7,455 bases of DNA, from positions 1 through 7,455 of the forward strand of contig JAUIBM010000129.1 in NCBI GenBank assembly GCA_030428345.1, in the 5' to 3' direction. The notes under the pieces were generated by a model. It saw only the letters and a program-made list of their open reading frames with translations. It searched no databases and was not told where the DNA came from. Both the position numbers and the translations under genes were made by a program. Shown here one piece after another: positions 1 to 6,901 of this stretch (position 1 is the stretch's first letter; every line of letters begins with the position of its first letter). Origin of the DNA: Alphaproteobacteria bacterium. Lineage in GTDB: Bacteria; Pseudomonadota; Alphaproteobacteria; Rhizobiales; Rhizobiaceae.

Positions 1-1
1 C

Positions 2-1768
<1,767 letters not shown>

Positions 1769-1792
1769 CGCCACCGCAAGGGGAGCAATCCG

Positions 1793-3691
1793 ATGCCGGC
1801 CAAGATCATTCAACCCAATCCCACGCCCTTCGCCCTGGTGGATGTCGAACCGATCACGCTCGACATTATCGAGAACGCGCTGCGCAATGCGCGCACCGAG
1901 ATGGACGCGGTGCTGTTCCGCACCGCCATGTCGCCGGGCATCCGCGAGCAGCACGACGCCTTTCCCATGATCGCCAATTCCGAAGGCAAGATGGTGGTCG
2001 GGCAGTTCGGCTCCTTCATCTGGGGCTTCACGCAGGGCTATAGCGGGGAAATCGAGGAGGGCGACGTCTTCCTCACCAACGACCCCTATTCGTGCAACGG
2101 CGCTATCAGCCATCTCAATGACTGGCTGACGATGAAGCCGATCTTCCGCGACGGCCGCCTGGTGGCCTGGTCGGCGATGTTCGGCCATCTGACCGATGTC
2201 GGCGGCCGCGTGCCGGGCAGCCTGCCCACCGACGCGCACATGATCTACGAGGAAGGAATCCAGATCCCGCCGGTCAAGATCTTCAAGAAGGGCGAGATCA
2301 ACAAGGAGGTGCTCGACCTCCTGCTACGCAACACCCGCACCGAGGAATGGAACCGCTCGGACTTCAACGCCATCGTCGCGGCGCTGCGCCTGGCGGAGCG
2401 GCGCGTGCACGAGATCTGCGACCGGTTCGGCGACGACGTGTTCTATTCGGCCATGCAGAACATGCTGGATCGCAACTACACCGCGATGAAGGCGATCATC
2501 CACATGGTCATCCCGGAATCCTCGAACAAGTTCTATTTCGAGGACTATATCGACGATGACGGCATCGGCATGGGCCCCTACAAGGTGGCCTGCAGCCTGT
2601 GGCGCGAGGGCGATGTCGCGATCTTCGACTTCGAGGGCACCGATCCGCAATCGGTCAGCTCGGTGAACTTCCTCCTCAACGAGGAGATGTTCAAGATGTT
2701 CCTGGGCGCGTTCACCATCAATTTGTTCGACCCGCAGATCCTGTTCAATGACGGCTTCTACCCGCTGGTCGACGTGCGCATTCCCTCCGGCACCATTCTC
2801 AAGCCGAAGCGGCCGGCGGCGCTGTCCTGCCGCACCCACATGCTGGGGCGCATCTTCGACATCATGGGCGGACTGCTCGGCCAGGGCGCGCCCGACGCGC
2901 TCAACGCGGCCGGCTTCTCCGACAGCCCGCATTTCATGTATTCGGGCTACAACAAGGACGGGGAATGGTACCAGCTCTACCAGATCGGCTTTGGCGGCAT
3001 TCCCGGACGCCCGGTCGGCGACGGGCCGGACGGCCATTCGCTGTGGCCGGCCTTCATGAACGTGCCGAACGAATTCCTGGAAGCCTATTTCCCGCTGCGC
3101 ATCGTCACCTATGAGACGATCCCGGATTCGGGCGGCGCGGGCCTGCATCGCGGCGGCAACGGCGTCTCGCTCGGCTACCAGTTCCTGGAGCCGGGAGAGA
3201 TTTCGATCCATGACGACCGGTGGCTGACGCATCCCTGGGGCGTCAATGGCGGCGAGCCCGGATCGCGCTCGACCAAGCTGCTCGAACGCGCCGACGGAAC
3301 GAAGGAGCACCTCCCTTCGAAATGCGACAAGATCAAGGTGCAGCCGGGCGACATCCTGCATTTCAACACCTGGGGCGGCGGCGGCTGGGGCGATCCCTTC
3401 AAGCGCGAGCCGGCCAAGGTCTCGATGGATGCGCGGCGCGGCCTCATCACGCAGGACGGGGCGCGCGCCTATGGCGTCGTCCTGCGCTCCGATTTCAGCG
3501 TCGATGAGGGCGCCACGCATGAACTGCGCCAGCGCATGAGCGCCGAACGCGGCGATGTGCAGATGTTCGACCGGGGCGGCACGATCGAGGAGCTGAAGGC
3601 GCGCTGCAAGGCGGACACCCATCTCGATCCGCCGTCGGCGCCGATCTTCCAGAAATGGATGGAACGCGCCCCGGCGCAGGCCGCCGAATAG
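1793..3691 (+). CDS. hyuB: Hydantoinase B/oxoprolinase family subunit (HyuB)
   Basis: This is the partner of HyuA in a cytoplasmic ATP-dependent ring-opening enzyme (N-methylhydantoinase, oxoprolinase and acetone carboxylase-alpha-like superfamily). It has 632 residues, complete and slightly long for the family because of a C-terminal tail after about residue 545. The ATG follows a strong ribosome binding site, AAGGGGAG at 1778-1785, 7 nt upstream. Family features are the QHDAFPMIAN block (residues 53-62), TNDPY (95-99), HLND (107-110) with a second His at 132 in MFGH, and the glycine-rich GGGGWGDPF block near residues 527-535. The spaced HxxD...H set resembles the Mn-binding residues described for acetone carboxylase alpha, so a metal site is likely (inference). 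The subunit is co-transcribed with hyuA (24-nt gap) and followed at once by a YrdC-like gene. Subfamily substrate is not determined. Confidence 0.95.
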   Translation: MPAKIIQPNPTPFALVDVEPITLDIIENALRNARTEMDAVLFRTAMSPGIREQHDAFPMIANSEGKMVVGQFGSFIWGFTQGYSGEIEEGDVFLTNDPYSCNGAISHLNDWLTMKPIFRDGRLVAWSAMFGHLTDVGGRVPGSLPTDAHMIYEEGIQIPPVKIFKKGEINKEVLDLLLRNTRTEEWNRSDFNAIVAALRLAERRVHEICDRFGDDVFYSAMQNMLDRNYTAMKAIIHMVIPESSNKFYFEDYIDDDGIGMGPYKVACSLWREGDVAIFDFEGTDPQSVSSVNFLLNEEMFKMFLGAFTINLFDPQILFNDGFYPLVDVRIPSGTILKPKRPAALSCRTHMLGRIFDIMGGLLGQGAPDALNAAGFSDSPHFMYSGYNKDGEWYQLYQIGFGGIPGRPVGDGPDGHSLWPAFMNVPNEFLEAYFPLRIVTYETIPDSGGAGLHRGGNGVSLGYQFLEPGEISIHDDRWLTHPWGVNGGEPGSRSTKLLERADGTKEHLPSKCDKIKVQPGDILHFNTWGGGGWGDPFKREPAKVSMDARRGLITQDGARAYGVVLRSDFSVDEGATHELRQRMSAERGDVQMFDRGGTIEELKARCKADTHLDPPSAPIFQKWMERAPAQAAE

Positions 3692-3699
3692 GCCGCGCC

Positions 3700-4446
3700 T
3701 TGTCTGGCGGGCAGGAAGCGTCCGGCGACGCGGAGCGAACGACAGCGGACCCGGTCGACGCCGGGACGCTGAAGGCCGATCTCGACCGGGTGCTTGACAC
3801 GATCGCGGCGGGCGGCGTCGCCATTGTCGGCCTCGATGTCGCCTATGCCGTGGTGGCGGCGCGCGAGAGCGGCATCCGCCGTATCTTCGCCGCCAAGCAG
3901 CGCTCATGGGAAAAGCCGTCCGGCATGTTCGCCGATGCGGGATTGTCGCGCGAGATCCACATCATGGACGACGACCGGCACGCCATGGTCGACACGCTGG
4001 TCGGCGAGGTCGGGCTGCCGTTCTCGGTGGTCGCGCCGTTCCGGGCCGACCACCCGCTATTCGCCGGGGTGGAGCCCTTCGTGCTCGGCTCCTCCTCAAA
4101 GGCCGGCACGCTCGACATGCTGATCAATGCCGGCCAGATGCATGACGCCATCGCGCGCGGCAGCCGCGAGCGCGGCTTTCCCGTGTTCGGCTCCTCGGCC
4201 AATACCTCCCTCGCCGGCTCCAAATACCGCTATGACGACATCGAGCCGGCGGTGCGCGAGGCGGCGGATTTTCATGTCGACCACGGCCGCTCGCGCTACG
4301 CCAATGCGCAGGGCCGCTCCAGCACCATCATCGATTTTCGCGATTTCACGGTCATTCGGGTCGGGGTTTGCTTTGACCGGCTGGCGGCGGAGTTCGCGCA
4401 GCGCTTCGACACCGAGCTGACAATCACCGAAAGGACAGCGCGATGA
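3700..4446 (+). CDS. Sua5/YciO/YrdC (TsaC-like) domain protein, divergent
   Basis: This is a 248-residue protein with a YrdC-like fold signature. Canonical members (TsaC/Sua5) make threonylcarbamoyl-AMP from threonine, bicarbonate and ATP for tRNA t6A modification. Retained features are the basic motif KQRSWEKP (residues 66-73, matching KxRxxxKP), SSAN (165-168, matching the SAN nucleotide site) and RSSTIID (206-212, matching PSTVVDL) followed by IRVG. The usual PTDTVYGL loop reads LDVAYAV (45-51), so the amino-acid-binding end is altered. This points to a paralog, not the housekeeping enzyme (inference). The start is uncertain. TTG at 3700 lies 8 nt after the hyuB stop and gives a natural N-terminus. 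An in-frame ATG at 3655 would overlap hyuB by 37 nt and add 15 Arg/Gly-rich residues. Neither has a clear Shine-Dalgarno, so translation coupled to hyuB is likely. The gene ends in an ATGA overlap with the amidase, binding it to the catabolic operon. Confidence 0.82.
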   Translation: MSGGQEASGDAERTTADPVDAGTLKADLDRVLDTIAAGGVAIVGLDVAYAVVAARESGIRRIFAAKQRSWEKPSGMFADAGLSREIHIMDDDRHAMVDTLVGEVGLPFSVVAPFRADHPLFAGVEPFVLGSSSKAGTLDMLINAGQMHDAIARGSRERGFPVFGSSANTSLAGSKYRYDDIEPAVREAADFHVDHGRSRYANAQGRSSTIIDFRDFTVIRVGVCFDRLAAEFAQRFDTELTITERTAR

Positions 4447-5078
4447 CCAATGCCTATGACGCCGCCGGCTACCGGGCCGACCAGCGGATCGGGTTCGGCG
4501 AAAAGGCCGGCGTGGTGGTGGTGGATTTCCAGACGGCGTTCACCGATCCGGCCTTCCCGCTCGGGCGCAGCCAGATGATCCATGGCGCTGTCGCCAATAC
4601 CGCGACGCTGCTGAAGGCGGCGCGCGCGGTCAATGCGCCGGTCGCCAATGTCTATACCGCCTATACGAGCGCGCGCGACGCGCCCTATTGGAAGGTGCCG
4701 ACCGTGGTCAACGAGTTCCACCACGGCAAGCCGGGCATGGAGCTCGATCCGCGCATCTACGAGCCGGGCTACGACGCGATCTTCTGCAAGACCGGGCCTT
4801 CCGTCTTCTTCCAGACTTCCGTCGTGCAGTACCTGATCAAGGAGCGGGTCGACACGGTGTTCGTCGTAGGCTGCACGACCTCGGGCTGCGTGCGCGCCAG
4901 CGTCATCGACGCCTTTTCCTACGGCTTCCGCGTCATGGTGCCCGAACCGTGCGTCGGCGACATGGACGAGGGACCGCATCGCGACAATCTGCGCGATGTC
5001 GGGCGGCGCTATGCCGACATCCTGGACATGGAGGAGGCGCTCGGATACTTCGCCGGGCTGGAAGCCAGGCTCAGCTGA
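4443..5078 (+). CDS. Isochorismatase-fold amidohydrolase (N-carbamoylsarcosine amidase/maleamate amidase type)
   Basis: This is a cysteine hydrolase of 211 residues, normal for the family, which cleaves N-carbamoyl or primary amide substrates with release of ammonia (and CO2 for carbamoyl substrates). The catalytic triad is visible: Asp28 in VVVVDFQ, Lys116 in FCKTGPS and the nucleophile Cys149 in GCTTSGCVRAS. The segment just before Cys149 carries the expected backbone-turn residues. The CTTSGC(V/I)RAS block is shared by N-carbamoylsarcosine amidohydrolase and maleamate amidohydrolase, so the motif alone does not settle specificity. The start ATG overlaps the stop of the upstream YrdC-like gene (ATGA, 4443-4446), indicating coupled translation. 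Next to HyuAB, the simplest scheme is: cyclic ureide, N-carbamoyl acid, then amino acid plus CO2 and NH3, as in creatinine/N-methylhydantoin catabolism (inference). It is the last gene of the operon and its stop overlaps the convergent gene. Confidence 0.92.
   Translation: MTNAYDAAGYRADQRIGFGEKAGVVVVDFQTAFTDPAFPLGRSQMIHGAVANTATLLKAARAVNAPVANVYTAYTSARDAPYWKVPTVVNEFHHGKPGMELDPRIYEPGYDAIFCKTGPSVFFQTSVVQYLIKERVDTVFVVGCTTSGCVRASVIDAFSYGFRVMVPEPCVGDMDEGPHRDNLRDVGRRYADILDMEEALGYFAGLEARLS
5071..5078. other. Palindrome TCAGCTGA holding both convergent stop codons
   Basis: The amidase ends with TGA at 5076-5078 on the plus strand. The helical gene on the minus strand ends with TGA read from 5073-5071. 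The 8-nt overlap is the perfect palindrome TCAGCTGA, so each gene ends in the same sequence. There is no room for a terminator between the genes, so transcripts from both sides must run into each other. Confidence 0.9.
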
Positions 5079-5652
5079 ACAGCCGGCCCAGCAGGCTCGG
5101 CCGGCGTTCGCCCGCCGCATCGACGCTGGTCTGCAGCAGGTCGAGCGTGCGCGCCAGCAGCCGGTCGCGCTCGGCGATTTCCTGCTTGTAGGCCTCGCTG
5201 TCGCGATAGGCCGCCTCCAGCGCATCCATGGAACGCGCCAGCATGGCGTCATAGCGGGCAAGGGTCTCTTCAAATTCGGGAGAGAGCGCGCCACCGCCGG
5301 CGGGCGCCGCCTGCTCGCGCATTTCCACCGAGCGATCCAGAAGGTCGAGCGCGCGCTGCAGCTTGCGTTCCAGTTCGGCGTTCTCCTGGACCCGGGCCTC
5401 GCCGCTGGCGATCGCCTGGTCCAGCAGATCGAGCGCCCGGTCGAGCGCGCGCGCCAGCCTTTCCGATTCCCCGGCCGCGGGCTGCGACTGCTGGTCGGCG
5501 ACCGCGGCATAGCGCTCCAGCAGCGCGAACTGGCGCTCGAGCAAGGCCTCCAGATCGGCGATTACCGCTTCGCTGCGGGTCAGGCGTCCGCGCAGCCATC
5601 GAACCTGGTCGGGTTCGTGCTGGCCATCGCGGGCATGGTCGGACTGCGTCAT
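5071..5652 (-). CDS. Unrecognised alpha-helical protein with 28-residue repeats
   Basis: No family is recognised. The 193-residue product is charged, Leu/Ala/Glu/Arg-rich and predicted helical or coiled-coil, without signal peptide or membrane segment, so probably cytoplasmic. A repeated block (R)(A/T/S)(L/M)D-x-L-(D/Q/E) begins at residues 72, 100, 140 and 168. Copies 1-2 and 3-4 are each exactly 28 residues apart. The 12 extra residues between copies 2 and 3 are a Gly/Ala/Pro-rich linker around 115-126. Residues 84-100 also align with 152-168 (EAxxQExAE pattern). The C-terminus is RRPSLLGRLFS. The ATG at 5652 was chosen because GGAG lies 5 nt upstream (5661-5658). An in-frame ATG at 5718 lacks such a site. 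It converges on and overlaps the hyu operon and diverges from the lyase gene, so it is probably not part of either pathway. Possible roles are scaffold or polar/cell-envelope-associated helical protein, but nothing in the sequence fixes this. Confidence 0.75.
   Translation of the reverse strand: MTQSDHARDGQHEPDQVRWLRGRLTRSEAVIADLEALLERQFALLERYAAVADQQSQPAAGESERLARALDRALDLLDQAIASGEARVQENAELERKLQRALDLLDRSVEMREQAAPAGGGALSPEFEETLARYDAMLARSMDALEAAYRDSEAYKQEIAERDRLLARTLDLLQTSVDAAGERRPSLLGRLFS
5082..5105. other. GC-rich inverted repeat just past the hyu operon stop
   Basis: GCCGGCC at 5082-5088 and GGCCGGC at 5099-5105 can form a 7-bp stem with a 10-nt loop, starting 3 nt after the amidase stop. No T-run follows, so it is not an intrinsic terminator. 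It lies inside the 3' end of the opposing gene and may be a by-product of GC-rich coding (RPSLLGRLF codons). It could still protect the 3' end of the operon mRNA. Confidence 0.25.
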
Positions 5653-5657
5653 GCGAA

Positions 5658-5661
5658 CTCC
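5658..5661 (-). promoter_or_regulatory. Ribosome binding site deciding the start of the repeat protein
   Basis: On the minus strand GGAG, within GGAACGGAG, stands 5 nt before ATG at 5652. The alternative in-frame ATG at 5718 has no purine-rich site before it. A small hairpin (CGGCA-GAAT-TGCCG, 5671-5684) lies just upstream in the leader. Confidence 0.6.
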
Positions 5662-5711
5662 GTTCCCCGCCGGCAGAATTGCCGCGGACGCCGAATACGC
5701 GTTTGTTTCTT

Positions 5712-5734
5712 CGAACATGGTGACCGAACATGGT
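5712..5734. repeat. Two direct copies of CGAACATGGT, 13-bp period
   Basis: The 10-mer CGAACATGGT occurs at 5712-5721 and again at 5725-5734, separated by 3 nt (GAC). It sits in the intergenic region about 60-80 bp upstream of the minus-strand start at 5652, where a promoter for that gene would be expected. Tandem identical 10-mers in a non-coding stretch could be a transcription factor site. The 13-bp period is not a whole helical turn, so chance duplication is also possible. Confidence 0.45.
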
Positions 5735-5784
5735 TGAAAAAGGGTAACGGCGCTGGGCCGGATGGATCGCAATGCATGCCGAGA

Positions 5785-5813
5785 TTGCCAAGACCTGCCG
5801 CCGGGAGTAGGTT
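5785..5813 (+). promoter_or_regulatory. Predicted sigma-70-type promoter of the lyase gene
   Basis: TTGCCA at 5785-5790 (5 of 6 to TTGACA) and TAGGTT at 5808-5813 (T, A and final T of TATAAT) are separated by exactly 17 nt. Transcription would begin near 5820, giving a leader of about 40 nt before the ATG at 5861. The -10 match is weak, but the spacing and the palindrome directly at the predicted start make the assignment more plausible than either box alone. Confidence 0.5.
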
Positions 5814-5824
5814 TGTCCGGACAA
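5813..5824. promoter_or_regulatory. Perfect 12-bp palindrome TTGTCCGGACAA, candidate GntR-family operator
   Basis: TTGTCCGGACAA is a perfect dyad covering the end of the predicted -10 box and the transcription start of the lyase gene, the classic place for a repressor. It has the GT-N4-AC core shared by many GntR/HutC-type operators (established for that family). A GntR/HutC-type regulator is encoded immediately downstream of the lyase at 6902, so local control is likely (inference). No second copy was seen in front of the regulator gene or elsewhere in the intergenic sequence. Confidence 0.6.
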
Positions 5825-5860
5825 CTTCGGATGTTTATCTATCGCAGGAACGGTTAACGC

Positions 5861-6793
5861 ATGGTGGACCGCGTCGAAATCATCGAGGTATCCGCGCGCG
5901 ACGGAATCCAGAACGAGCGCACTTTGCTGAGCCTCGAGGACAAGCTGGAGCTGATCTCGCGGGCGGTGGCCGCCGGGGCGCGCCGGCTGGAGGTGACCAG
6001 CTTCGTCAATCCGGCGCGCGTGCCGCAAATGGCCGACGCCGACGCGCTGGTGCCGGCCCTGCCGCGCGGCAACGGCGTCAGCCATATCGGCCTGGTGCTG
6101 AACGAGCGCGGCCTGGAGCGGGCGATCGCGGCCGGGGTGGACGAGATCAATTTCGTCGTCGTCGCCACTGAGACCTTCAACCGCCGCAACCAGGGCGTTC
6201 CGGTCGCCGCAACGCTGGAGGCATGGGCCCGCGTCGCAAGGCTGGCGCAGGAGAACGGCATCCTGGCGGGCGTCACCATCGGGGCCAGTTTCGGCTGTCC
6301 CTTCGAGGGAGAGGTTTCGGTTGCCCGCGTCGTCGAGCTCGCCCTGGCGGTCGCCGAGGCCGGGCCGCACGAGATCGCGCTCGCCGACACGATCGGCGCG
6401 GCGGCGCCCAGCGATGTGCGCCGCAAGATCGCGGCGGTCGCAGCCGCGGCGCCCGAGATCGCATTGCGCTGCCATTTCCACAACACCCGCAATACCGGCC
6501 TGGCCAATGCCGTGGCGGCGGTGGAGGCGGGCGTTTCGCGGCTGGATTCCTCGATCGGCGGCGTCGGCGGCTGCCCCTTCGCGCCAGCCGCCACCGGAAA
6601 CATCCCCACCGAGGATCTGGTCTACATGCTGGAGCGCATGGGCATCGCCACGGGCATGGATCTCGATGCGTTGATCGAGACGGCGCATTGGCTGGGCGGC
6701 AAGCTGGGCATCGCACCGCCCGGAATGCTGCAGCGGGCGGGCAGGTTCCCGCCACCGCCGCCGGAGGCAGGCGCGCACGCCGCGGCGGGCTGA
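5861..6793 (+). CDS. Hydroxymethylglutaryl-CoA lyase family protein
   Basis: This is a TIM-barrel lyase of the DRE-TIM/HMG-CoA lyase family, which cleaves 3-hydroxy-3-methylglutaryl-CoA (or a related 3-hydroxyacyl-CoA) to acetyl-CoA and a keto acid, here probably cytosolic. It has 310 residues, normal for bacterial members. All active-site residues known from human HMG-CoA lyase fall at a constant offset of 28: Arg13, Asp14, Glu44, His205, His207, Cys238 and Asn247 (human 41, 42, 72, 233, 235, 266, 275). The Cys loop reads GGVGGCPFA. HFHNT replaces the commoner HxHDT, and the C-terminus is a loose Pro/Ala tail (FPPPPPEAGA), so the exact acyl-CoA substrate is open. The ATG at 5861 is preceded by CAGGAA at 5845-5850. 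A promoter and operator-like palindrome lie directly upstream. A GntR regulator follows after 108 bp. The usual leucine-pathway partners (carboxylase, dehydrogenase) are not in the window. Confidence 0.9.
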   Translation: MVDRVEIIEVSARDGIQNERTLLSLEDKLELISRAVAAGARRLEVTSFVNPARVPQMADADALVPALPRGNGVSHIGLVLNERGLERAIAAGVDEINFVVVATETFNRRNQGVPVAATLEAWARVARLAQENGILAGVTIGASFGCPFEGEVSVARVVELALAVAEAGPHEIALADTIGAAAPSDVRRKIAAVAAAAPEIALRCHFHNTRNTGLANAVAAVEAGVSRLDSSIGGVGGCPFAPAATGNIPTEDLVYMLERMGIATGMDLDALIETAHWLGGKLGIAPPGMLQRAGRFPPPPPEAGAHAAAG

Positions 6794-6837
6794 GCCGCGC
6801 GGCAAATCGGACGCAAGCCGGCGGCAGGAGCGCGACG

Positions 6838-6858
6838 CGGTTCGCGGCCCGGTTCGCG
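6838..6858. repeat. Direct repeat CGGTTCGCG, 12-bp period, upstream of gntR
   Basis: CGGTTCGCG occurs at 6838-6846 and 6850-6858, separated by GCC. It lies in the 108-bp gap between the lyase and the regulator. No convincing promoter or terminator was found in this gap. A loopless palindrome, GCCGCGCGGC at 6794-6803, follows the lyase stop directly but lacks a T-run. Confidence 0.35.
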
Positions 6859-6886
6859 CCATGATGGCTTGCGAATGGTGCGCGGC

Positions 6887-6894
6887 GAGGAGGA
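6887..6894 (+). promoter_or_regulatory. Strong ribosome binding site setting a GTG start for the GntR gene
   Basis: GAGGAGGA contains AGGAGG and lies 7 nt before GTG at 6902. The in-frame ATG at 6875 lies upstream of it without its own site, and the ATG at 6977 has no well-spaced purine tract. The GTG is therefore the best start. Confidence 0.75.
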
Positions 6895-6901
6895 CAGGCA
6901 C

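Noticed and set aside
2324..3907. 527-codon open frame on the minus strand opposite hyuB
   Set aside because: It is the antisense shadow of hyuB and the YrdC-like gene. Composition is Arg/His/Ala-rich, no motif is visible, and the plus-strand genes have clear family motifs.
5082..5105. Intrinsic terminator of the hyu operon
   Set aside because: The stem is plausible but there is no T-tract on either strand, and it lies within coding sequence of the opposite gene.
4296..5510. 404-codon minus-strand frame opposite the amidase
   Set aside because: It is a GC-driven shadow. The amidase on the plus strand has a complete catalytic triad, and the repeat protein uses another frame with a ribosome binding site and ordered repeats.
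5671..5684. Hairpin CGGCA-GAAT-TGCCG in the leader of the repeat protein gene as a riboswitch or attenuator
   Set aside because: A single 5-bp stem is too short, and no larger conserved fold or alternative pairing was found.
5653..5772. N-terminal extension of the repeat protein to the upstream start codons at 5772 or 5718
   Set aside because: It has no ribosome binding site at those positions, lower GC, and would cover the direct repeat and likely promoter. The ATG at 5652 has GGAG at good spacing.
4996..6171. 391-codon plus-strand frame opposite the repeat protein and into the lyase
   Set aside because: It has no ribosome binding site and no family motif, and it spans the stop of the amidase, the intergenic region and the start of the lyase in a wrong frame.
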